Below are positions 21,031-64,000 of a stretch of 64,000 nt of DNA, one piece after another. The notes below the pieces were generated by a model. It did no database searches and was not told the DNA's origin. It saw only the letters and a program-made list of their open reading frames with translations. Both the position numbers and the translations under genes were made by a program. How positions within the stretch are numbered: position 1 is the first letter of the stretch; each line of letters begins with the position of its first letter. This stretch comes from Patiria pectinifera. Taxonomy: Eukaryota > Echinodermata > Asteroidea > Valvatida > Asterinidae. The stretch lies in the NCBI GenBank assembly GCA_029964075.1, contig CM057149.1, positions 30,332,197 through 30,396,196 on the forward strand, written 5' to 3'.

Positions 21031-22400
21031 CGCTATGAGCACTGCTCTTTTTGATCATTTGAAACTGGTGGCCCAATTTTTGGACCGAAGCTGATAACCT
21101 ATAGCATGGACTAGACTGTTCGTGATACCAGCCTATCAAGTCAGTGGCATCGCCGATTACAAAAGCCGGGCACATCATTATGTATAGCAGGGAGCCAGAA
21201 CCAATGTGTATTCTCAATGACATTTTCACCTGTTGTGACTAGACATGATCACATACAAACGTTGCTAATAGTGTGCAGGTTAATGTCACGAATCAACCAC
21301 TAATGGAAAAATGGTCCCCGATCCTACATGTTCTAAACTGTACAGAACAACTGTTCTCCAACAATTTATTCTGAACAATAGCTGGCTTATACTTCTACCA
21401 GTACTAAGGGGCTTGGTGAACAATCAGGTCATCACATGCATGGATAAAGTCTTTTGTCAAAAAAACAACACACAAACATATATTTTGTTGTCAGGTTAAG
21501 CCCAATTATATGGCGGGCAATTTAGTGGCACTGTAGTGAGATATGAGATAAAGTGCCGAGGCTTCTTTCATAGTTTAGAGTTTAAACAAATTTATTTGGG
21601 TAACAGTGGACGCCACTGTCTGACATGAATGAAATTTGCTTCAGTTTTGCTTTCGTGGAAAGTAGGAGGAATGCAAAACAACCCAACTATTTGACGGAAC
21701 AAAACCCCGCAGGCTTTTCCTACAACCACATTTTACCTAAGTTTAGTTTTAACGGTTTTCAGGGTTTTCTGTAGTTGATTAGAGCCAACTTTTGTAGTAT
21801 TTTAAATTATGTTTTCCTGAAATGCTTATTTTTCTTCTTCCTTTCCGTCTTGTTTTGACTGTCTTCCGTCTGAAATAGTTTTGGTTGTTTCCACTTTGAA
21901 AGGAAATACAGATGACTAATCATTTAAAAGAAATCGTAATTACACTCTGTGTACAAGCACACCTATTGCACTTTATAGTATAGCGGTGACGTGTGTGTGT
22001 ATGTGTGTTCACAAGTTGATCATTCACGATTGATCACCCGTGAAACGGGCAAGCAGTCCGCGCATAGCAGAGGCGAAGCCTTGTAAGATTCTATTTCTGA
22101 ATGTTAAAAACATCACTGAATTGTTCTTGTTTGTTTAGCGTTTCCCAAAATAAAACCCTATTTTGGCATCTTAAAAATCCGTTGGTGCATGGTGCAATGT
22201 GTAAAAGATTCTCAAAGCTGTCAAGGAAATGATGCAAAAGTCCCATAACTTCAAAAGTCTTTCCCTTACTTAGATGAGTGTAATAATGAATATCCTAAAG
22301 CACAAAAACCAGTATTTTCTTTTGCAGTTCCCTTCATCCAGTGTTACAATAATTAGAATAATAATTTGGGAGGCTAATCATCCTTACTCGCAGCTGAGAA
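21031..22400. other. No gene recognised
   Basis: The stretch is AT-rich with a short GTGTGTGT tract near 21990. The few open frames are short and unlike known proteins. A conserved MAGI exon was looked for by eye on the - strand and not found. Confidence 0.5.
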
Positions 22401-22599
22401 GCTAAATTGCGAAAGACGCGGCTACTACGTGGTCGAGCTAAAGGCATGTAAAGGTGCCTTTGGCAGCTGCCATACGACCCATGTATGACTAAGGAGCACA
22501 GCCAGAAGTGTTTGATTTTTAGGGAGGGAGGCAAACAGGATAGCCCAGAGAAAAAGCCTTGTGGCACAGGAGAGAATCAATGCACAACTCTACTCACAT

Positions 22600-22685
22600 A
22601 TGATCTGCAGCGGGGAGTCGAACCCGTGCCACAGTGGTGAGAGGCAAGTGCTTGACGCACTAGCCACCCATGCCACCCTGTGTTG
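22600..22685 (-). repeat. tRNA-like SINE head, minus strand
   Basis: On the minus strand GGTGGCTAGTGCGTCAAGC resembles an A box and GGGTTCGACTCCC a B box. It is flanked by repeat sequence and lacks good cloverleaf arms. Confidence 0.6.
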
Positions 22686-22950
22686 TTGTATTCGAGTCCA
22701 CCACAAGTCCAGTCACAAGTAACAGGGCCCGGGAGAACAACAAAATAGTGCCTTTGTTACAATTCATTTGAATAGAAACTGGAGGATCTTTGTGATGGAC
22801 TCGAGATGGACTCGGCTACAACACTGCCGTCAACACTACTTCCCATTAAAAGAACAAAAATATTTCCACACAGTGTTTCTGCACAACAGTTCATAGTATA
22901 TTACAGACATCGCCATTAAAACCAATCACCACACAAAATATCCATTACCA

Positions 22951-23439
22951 TACAGGGTGGCCCCCCCCCCAAAGTTTACACTTTTTCAGACGCAGATTTC
23001 TCAAAATTGGGGAGACATATTGAAATTGTTTTAAGATATTCCTAAACTACAAGGTCTTGGTGGCATATGGTGAAAATGGCATTAAAAATACAGCCTTAAT
23101 TTAGAAATGACGGCCATTTACATAAAAATGGTCAAAAACCAATTTATCCACACGTTTGTATGAGATACATGTGTGGTCATCGTTATGGCAGTTCTTTGTG
23201 CACGCTGTGCTATTGTGTTGACCAAGTTTCATAGACGTGCATGTGGACAAAAACTGGTTTTTTTTTACTGTTTCTTTGTAAATGGTCATCATTTCTTAAT
23301 TTAGGCTTTATTTTCAATGCCATTTTCACCATATGCAACCAAGACCTGGAAGTTTAGGAACATTTTCAAACAATTTCAATATGTCTCCCCAATGTTGAGA
23401 AATCTGCGACTGGAAAAGTGTTTTGGAGGCCACCCTGTA
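22951..23439. mobile_element. TA-flanked foldback MITE, ends CAGGGTGGCC
   Basis: Ends CAGGGTGGCC and GGCCACCCTG are each bordered by TA (22951-22952, 23438-23439), as expected for Tc1/mariner-type insertion. Long arms of roughly 200 bases pair, including CATATGGTGAAAATGGCAT near 23063 and its complement near 23320. It carries no transposase. Confidence 0.85.
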
Positions 23440-23939
23440 TAACATAATGAAAGAGTTTCTAACTAGAAATATAGATCACTCCAAAAATGTAGGTTCTACT
23501 TTTTTTTATACATTGTTTGTATACTGAATTATGAAAACACTCAAATCCAACAATCCAAACCAAGGAAATATTAATTACCCTCTTAGAACCACGAGAAACA
23601 CTCATTTAATTGATCGACACCAGACGAAAGGACTCTTAGAATGAATTTTTCATTGATTGACATCAAGACGTAGGACTTTCAAGAAAGCACACGGGCAGAA
23701 CTTTAAAATACCCTATTTTTGTCAAGAATTGTATCTTGAGGTAGACAAAGACAAATATTTTTTTAAATGAACATAAAGATGATACTACATGTACGTATTT
23801 CAGAGCGCCACCAAAAATAACAGAATAAGGATAAAACTATTAATTCCCAGAAAAATATATAGGGATAAATGGTACTTTAAACATGGTATAAAAATAAAGT
23901 AAACTATAAAGTGCAACACTAGAAGAACAACTTGAAGCC

Positions 23940-24592
23940 ACTAAATTCGACCTAGCTCACATCAGGCTAAGAAATCGGCCATAAAAACATAACCACACAA
24001 TTAAGAACTATCTGATCTTAAAAACAACCCTGACATCATAGTCAAACCATATGACAAAGGCAGGGGCCTGCATTATGAACCACTCAGACTATCTACAAGT
24101 GGGTGACCGCCATCTTGAGTCCCATCTTTACACCCAACTGGACCAAGACATTACCCCACAAACCATCACGATGGTTCACAGCACTCTGATACCAATGAGC
24201 AACAACAAACACATCGACAACGATACTCTGAAATACCTCGACCCACTTCCACAAAACTGTCAATGTCCAACCATGTATTTTCTCCCCAAAATACACAAAA
24301 CCCCACCACCGTGAGAACCCTTTGTTGGACGGTGTAATGATGGGACTCAAGATGGCGGTCACCCACTTGTAGATAGTCTGAGTGATTCATTATGCAGATG
24401 TACAATCCCTACGGGAACAATTTTTGGAATACATAGATTATTTCCTTCTTCCTATAGTAACCGCACAACCCACATATGTCCGCGACACAGCAGACATTTT
24501 GCGCAAACTAGAAGAAAGAAAATTTCCACAAGACATTCTAATCATTAGTACAGATGTACACAAATGTCCGACAAACGGAAGCAATCCAGTAC
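23940..24592 (+). pseudogene. Decayed Penelope-like element reverse transcriptase fragment
   Basis: Broken frames read NNPDIIVKPYDKG, then IMNHSDYLQ and YFLPKIHKTPP, then after an insertion FIDYFLLPIVTAQPTYVRDT and PQDILIISTDV. From family knowledge this is the order of the N-terminal part of Penelope-like reverse transcriptases (LKNNxDIVIKPADKG, YLLPKIHKP, SYVKDT, TxDVTSLY). A frameshift lies near 24060, and a segment is interrupted at about 24310-24395 by an inverted copy of 24067-24118. No catalytic YADD box or GIY-YIG domain is visible. It is non-functional. Confidence 0.85.
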
Positions 24593-24979
24593 TTGCTGTT
24601 CTCCTACCCTGCTGCAGTCCGATTTCAAATTTTTGAATAACTTTGCTTTGGAATTTTCAATTTCAAAAACCAATGCGGCGTTTGAAAGAGCAAGGTCTAT
24701 ATTTTACTAGTATTGCAATAACTCAAAATTGACTTCTTGCTCAAAAGTGCCTGATTTTGATACACCATGTCACATATTATTATCAGTACTTCTGCTATCC
24801 ATGGCTAGGGAACATCTTAGTGTACTTTCAACAAACTTAAATCTAGCAAAACACCTTTAGAAATGTTAAACGTTTTGTAACTTGAAAACAACATATTCGG
24901 TAAGTATAATTTCAGACGTGTGGAATATATTGAAAATAGATGTGTAATATATGAAAGAAGACTTGTGCATGTTATTGAG

Positions 24980-25105
24980 GGAATAACAGTGTGAGGATCG
25001 GGTTAAGGGGTGACCGCTGTTAATGGACCGAGACGAAGTCACCCCCAAACCCGGTCATTATCACGCAGTGAAGACCGGATCCTCACACTGTTATTCCCAT
25101 TAATA
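24980..25105. repeat. Hairpin around GGGAATAACAGTGTGAGGATC
   Basis: GAATAACAGTGTGAGGATC at 24981 pairs with GATCCTCACACTGTTATTC ending near 25097, and GGTGAC/GTCACC pair inside. It is probably the end of a foldback repeat. A related CTGGTCATTATCACCG motif occurs near 25520. Confidence 0.7.
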
Positions 25106-26203
25106 AATACTTGATGAAATAAACAGTTAAAATGCTCCAATTTTGTGACTTTTTTCCAGCGATATTTCCAGACTTTTATTTCCAGAATTACAAAGATGCT
25201 TGGTTTAGGGAAGGTAAATATGTCGATGGGCGAAGTATTTACAGAAAATAAATCGTAGATCTACGCTTTCGTCGTAACATCCTCCGAAAAGTGCACTGCC
25301 GCTGTACGATGTCGTTTCAAAACTTCCTTACGCACGCGCACCCATAGCAACTGTGTTGCGTACGCGCGCGTCAGTCTCACGCGAAGGTGGTTGAGCGCAT
25401 GTGCAGTGCTGTATTGTTACAAGCTGCCATATGACTGTTGTAAATTTGGCTAATCATTGCCTTCCATGGGGCTGGATCAATGCTGGTTCAGGGGCCATTT
25501 ATTCGCTTGTTCTCTGAAGCTGGTCATTATCACCGTTAATGCCCGGCCACGTGATCGAGTCTCGACCAATCAGAAACCATCAACTCTCCAAGGTATTTAT
25601 TAAGAAAAAGTAAAGTATTTGAGGCAAAAAATAGGCAAGTTATTTCAGTAGAAGCTTTATATTTAGCAGATGAGCTAGAGGCAAATGCATTCTGATGGAA
25701 AAAATTGTTTGTTGGTGATTTTTTTTTTACCTAATGTTCATTGCACCTTTTTTTTTTTCCTGACTATTTCTGACCTAAATTTTATTAAAATAAACCTCAT
25801 CAAATGATACATTACCATATTCATTTTCCTAGGGAGAACTAATCTCCAGTGCAATGACCAACCCCCCAAAAAAACCCAAAAAGCAACTACATCAAAATGT
25901 GCAGACCTTCTTATTACACTAAACACAGATCAACTGTTCTGCACAATTGAAAGAATTTGCAATTTACATCGAAATCGATCAAGCTACAGCAAACCAGCAA
26001 CAGATGTTGTAAATGAAAAGTTCATTCAGGCTAACCTCAGGTCGACCTACGATATGCCTGCCCCGCGACAGCCATGGATGACGGTCAGGGCGTTCGGTGT
26101 TTGGGTCCGTGATTGATAACATCTAGACCCTGAAGACATTAACACTAGCCGCGCACTATGTACTGAAGAAGAACAAATTGTGCATTCTTCGGCAACTGAT
26201 TTG
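25106..26203. other. No gene recognised up to contig end
   Basis: The sequence is AT-rich with a GC-rich patch near 25300-25400. It ends in the second N gap. No exon was identified on either strand. Confidence 0.5.
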
Positions 26204-26703
26204 NNNNNNNNNNNNNNNNNNNNNNNNNNNNNNNNNNNNNNNNNNNNNNNNNNNNNNNNNNNNNNNNNNNNNNNNNNNNNNNNNNNNNNNNNNNNNNNNN
26301 NNNNNNNNNNNNNNNNNNNNNNNNNNNNNNNNNNNNNNNNNNNNNNNNNNNNNNNNNNNNNNNNNNNNNNNNNNNNNNNNNNNNNNNNNNNNNNNNNNNN
26401 NNNNNNNNNNNNNNNNNNNNNNNNNNNNNNNNNNNNNNNNNNNNNNNNNNNNNNNNNNNNNNNNNNNNNNNNNNNNNNNNNNNNNNNNNNNNNNNNNNNN
26501 NNNNNNNNNNNNNNNNNNNNNNNNNNNNNNNNNNNNNNNNNNNNNNNNNNNNNNNNNNNNNNNNNNNNNNNNNNNNNNNNNNNNNNNNNNNNNNNNNNNN
26601 NNNNNNNNNNNNNNNNNNNNNNNNNNNNNNNNNNNNNNNNNNNNNNNNNNNNNNNNNNNNNNNNNNNNNNNNNNNNNNNNNNNNNNNNNNNNNNNNNNNN
26701 NNN
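26204..26703. other. Assembly gap, exactly 500 N
   Basis: The length equals that of the first gap. It separates the UROC1 contig from the MAGI contig, and MAGI should continue leftward from here. Confidence 0.98.
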
Positions 26704-28226
26704 CAACTCATCACACATTTGATCTTGACACTCGAGAAAAAAACACGTGCGACAGGTTTTCCAATTGTGCATGCGCACAGCAAAATTTGAGGATAAACAA
26801 TTCACTGCTTTGTAGGCTCCACATTTGAAGGCTCCAAGTTTGCTGCAAAGTTAAGTTTCAACAAAAGTGCAGCTGACTGCTGAACTGGTTCATGCTGCAG
26901 CAACATTTTACACACTGTAATATTCGTCGTCGACATGCCAACAGTTAGGGTGCAATATGGTTCCTACATTACCCAAGTGGCAGGCACGGAATGTTCTTTT
27001 GATGTAGCTGTTACCGGTAGCTGTATACCCAAGAGAGTCCCAAATCCATTCCGTGATTAACCCCCCAGCCTAACCCCTGAACAGCTGTGCCCTAGTCCAC
27101 AACCTTAGGGCACTCACGTGAACATAAAGCCACTCTGCATGAATAACAGTACACATACACTATATAATAACATAAGTTCACTGTAAGCAGAACGGCATCC
27201 TACCGAACATGGGTAGGCAAGGCATACCATTCACACTTAGCCAGGTTCTACACATGTCGGCTTTAGATTTAGGATTTTCTACCGTGGTTGGACTCTTCAA
27301 CCAAGCTCCTGACCAAAGGCCACCAAATACCCTTGAAAATTGCAGCTTCAAGGATTGCACAAAAAAAACACACATTACATGGGCGCTTGAAAGGACAATT
27401 CTTGTGGTGCCCCAGTAATAAACCTAGGGCACAAGTTTGTTTATCTACACACAGAAACACATGTATGTCACTCAGGAACAAGCCACTTTGGCCACAACAA
27501 GCCGATCTCTGACCCCAAGCGAACGCAGAATTATCACAGGTCACTACGAGGTCACAATGAGGTCGTTCACATTGAGCTAGGGATGTACATGTATTTACGG
27601 GTAGTACGGAAAAACCTGGGTACCCGTTCGAGAAACCCAGCCCCAAAAATACAAATCTCTTAAATTGCTGTTCAGATTGTTCATTAAGCTCGGTACGATA
27701 ATTCTACTACATGTACATCGGTGCTTCAATGCAATTCAATGCATGAACTGAAGCTTTCTCGAGCATTAAAAACGTAAAATCGGTTTTGTTTTTACATGTA
27801 CATGTACATTTTGAAATTCCACACACAAGATATTCGAAACCTTTATTTTTTCATTGTCTGAGAAGTTACTAGGTAATTTGTAAAGTTGGTTATGGATACC
27901 CCGATCCTATAATCTGGAACCAGTTCCTGACATCAGCGGCCGGTACTCGGGTACCCGGCTCCGTTGCACAGCACTACAATGAGCCATGTAGTGAAAAGTG
28001 CCAAGCAGTTTCTTTATCAATGCTAAAAAAAAACTCCTGTTTGTTTTTTATCCACTAAGTTCTAGACTGAAATTAATTAAATTATTAATAAAACAGTTGA
28101 ATTTGGCACAATATTAGAATCGTTTGCTTTTTGTGCATCTTTAGTTGTTGGAAGCAACAAAATTGCTATTAACAGTAAAAATCTATTAAAAAGTAGAATA
28201 CATAACAACTAACCTGTTGAAGTTTC
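26704..28226. other. No exon recognised; some repeat-like sequence
   Basis: Roughly 27575-27975 has loosely inverted ends with GGGTACCCG motifs and may be an old MITE. I looked on the - strand for the next MAGI PDZ domain and did not find it. Confidence 0.45.
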
Positions 28227-29271
28227 AGCTGAGTGAATAAATTTCAAGACAACAGAGAAAACGTAAGCACATTTTTTTGGTCTCGTAATTGGATTCTGCT
28301 TCTTATGCACGTAAACAAAGTGTGGCCACAGCCACCCTGGTTTTAACCCTGGTACATTATTTTGAAACCATCTTCATTGTTTGTTTTCTCACAAATGATA
28401 CTGTTTCACTTTCAGCTTGAATAATTTCACAGGGTATTTGATACCAGTCCTATCTTTAATTTGAGCTCAAGTTTCTGTCATTCAATCGCTAGGAGCATGT
28501 ACATCTCTGGGTACCTGCAAATCATCCTACGTGGCTTTAATTGTACCAATGTATCTAATCGAAATATGTTTGTACGGAGCGAGATGGTAGTTTGATCTCA
28601 TTCTCAATAGTATTATTCTCAATCATAATCTGTTTGCTAGAAAAGTGGATCAAAACATGTTTTTGTGTTTTTTAAAACACAAAACATGTTTATTTAAAAA
28701 TATCAGCATAGCTGCCAACTTTTCAAAATCCCAATTAGTAATCAACCCGCGCGGTCATTTTCAACTGCTCGTTTCATCAAAAGCTTTACCAACATCGAGT
28801 ACAGGTACATGGTTTACATGTACACATACATGTGCATACCCTTCTTGTTGTGAATAATAATGTACTGTAGGCCAAAAGATAATAATCAGTGACCTGTTCA
28901 AACGGAGTTGATAATTTTTTGGGGAAGGAATATGAACTGATGGGGCATTCTAAAAAGAAATTGCTTTCTCTCTAAAATATTCTTAACAAGAATAACGAAT
29001 TCCATGTTTTTTTAGCCAGCAATATCACTACTTTCTCAACAGTATTCATCAGCATTTTAGCGAGGCAGTTTTACCCCCTTCTGCATAAGAACACTACGAT
29101 ACACACTACAAGGGGGTTCTACATGTATGTTAATACAGTGTCTTTGGCACCGAGGATCCAATGCCAACATTGAACAAACTGTAAACTCATCCTCAGAGGG
29201 TGAGAAAAGAAAATAAACAGCGGCAGGGGCCAATATCTGGCATTTCAAAAAAACAAGTCATCTGCGCTGCC
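28227..29271. repeat. Inverted near-copy of 1-1020
   Basis: This is the partner of the first contig, in opposite orientation. It lies in the MAGI contig, downstream of the last recognised MAGI exon. No coding signal is seen in either copy. Confidence 0.9.
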
Positions 29272-29516
29272 AACTGCTGTTTCATGTTTACATGCACATG
29301 CAGCATCGAGTAGGTCATCTCCCAAAAACACCAGAATTAAGGCACTTAGTGTTTTCTGAAGGCTGGCAATGTGGCAGGCAAACACATGTATGCAGAGAAT
29401 AAAATGTAGCCCCCGATATGGAACAACAGATCACACAGAAAAGCAAATGTTAATACACTGTATACATTTCTACCATTGGAGTAAGACTAAGAAGCAAATG
29501 TACATGGCACTATAAG

Positions 29517-29875
29517 GCCACAAAAAAAGTCTCCGGTTTCTGGTATGGAGCTTGCCCAAAAAGTGGTGCGGCGACGCGGCTTTTTTTTTTTTTTACCTGA
29601 TTTTTTTTGCCTCAAATGTCGGCTGATGACTGCAAATGGTGCCCAACTAAACTTAGTGCAAATATATGGGAGTCCAGAGAGGCCACATAAAGCTTATTCT
29701 CGATCATAACCCCATCCAAAAAAACGTTAAAATTGTGCAGCAGCAGGAGTCCAGTTAAACCAGTGAGTTTGGCGGTTTTGAGACATCATCTTTCATTGAA
29801 AAAACTTTTTCATTTTGCCGACGCGCATGGCTACGGCGACGCGCGCGCATACCAGAAAACCGGAGACTTTTTTGG
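29517..29875. mobile_element. MITE family D, copy 1 (AGTCTCCGGTTTCTGGTATG)
   Basis: Inverted ends AAAAGTCTCCGGTTTCTGGT and its complement enclose about 310 bases with a GCGACGCG motif near both ends. A second copy is at 52079-52460. The open frame through it is incidental. Confidence 0.85.
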
Positions 29876-30364
29876 CTTAAGTGCAGATGAACCTAAACAA
29901 GTACCCTGTACCGGTAAGTATCATTCATTCAAATGCCAGCTCCATAACTTCAAACCTCATTCAGTAATTTTGTCCATTTTAAGTAAGAAAAGACACTCAA
30001 TATTCTTTATCTTAAACAAGCATCCAAAAGTGACTACAACTATCTCAGTTTTGGTAGCTGTTCAGCAGTCCTTAATTTCTCAAAGGCTGCTATCTATCTT
30101 TTGCTTCCAACCGCCAACCCTGCAAAACTTGTTCATACCCTTTGGAATTCCTTGCCTGGTGCTTGTTTCCCTCCAACCTCTGATCTGTCCTGTTTCAAGA
30201 GGAATGTCAGTTCCTACCTTCAGTTTTCCTGAATGCCTACTCTTCTTTTGATTTCTCTTGTAGCCTATATCTTGAGTGGCTTTTAGCCTCTTTCAGGGCA
30301 AAAATGCATAAAATAAATCCTGCCTCTTGATACCCCCTAGCCTTGTAATGAAAACATTTCTCAC

Positions 30365-63999
<33,635 letters not shown>

Positions 64000-64000
64000 A

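Noticed and set aside
26047..26828. Open frames across the second N gap
   Set aside because: Same artefact as above; the flanking residues do not resemble a protein.
27269..27646. Minus-strand ORF containing GLGF, considered as the missing PDZ
   Set aside because: Only four residues fit the PDZ loop; surrounding sequence does not, and the DNA belongs to a repeat-like GGGTACCCG stretch.
29733..30251. 172-codon + strand ORF
   Set aside because: Its first third is the right half of MITE family D, and the rest looks like non-coding intron.

Overview
This is an animal (intron-bearing) genome scaffold. All recognisable genes are split into short exons with GT-AG introns, and the introns are crowded with short foldback/MITE-type repeats and tRNA-derived SINEs. 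The protein sequences look deuterostome-like, and the repeat style (TTAA-flanked MITEs, tRNA SINEs, repeats beginning GGGCCCAATTTC) recalls echinoderms such as sea stars. The species is a guess and cannot be settled from the sequence alone.

Two genes are clear. On the + strand, 2388-20052 holds sixteen exons of urocanate hydratase (UROC1), the second enzyme of histidine breakdown, from about residue 88 of the human protein to the stop codon. The N-terminal exons are not visible, and the first two visible exons carry two frame breaks that cancel each other. On the - strand, 63986-30365 holds ten exons of a MAGI-family scaffold protein: the end of the guanylate-kinase-like domain, two WW domains, two PDZ domains and a following linker. 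Its 5' end lies beyond the right edge, and its remaining PDZ exons are not seen in the window. The two genes converge (tail to tail) but have no evident functional link.

The assembly needs care. Two runs of exactly 500 N (1021-1520 and 26204-26703) look like fixed-size scaffold joins, giving three contigs: 1-1020, 1521-26203 (all of the UROC1 part) and 26704-64000 (all of the MAGI part). The first contig is an inverted near-copy of 28227-29271, which suggests a second haplotype or an inversion placed on the same scaffold. The missing UROC1 start and missing MAGI end fall at these joins.

Region by region: 1-2387, inverted duplicate, gap, and a cluster of short palindromes. 2388-20052, UROC1 with intronic repeats, including a triplicated splice acceptor and a duplicated exon end. 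20053-26203, no gene, but several foldbacks, a TA-flanked MITE and a decayed Penelope-like reverse transcriptase. 26704-30364, no exon seen. 30365-63986, MAGI. Its introns carry a coiled-coil ORF (about 48.8-49.2 kb), a set of Thr/Ser/Pro-rich mucin-like exons on the opposite strand (55.9-57.2 kb), and many MITEs. I saw no CRISPR array, operon, functional tRNA gene or rRNA.
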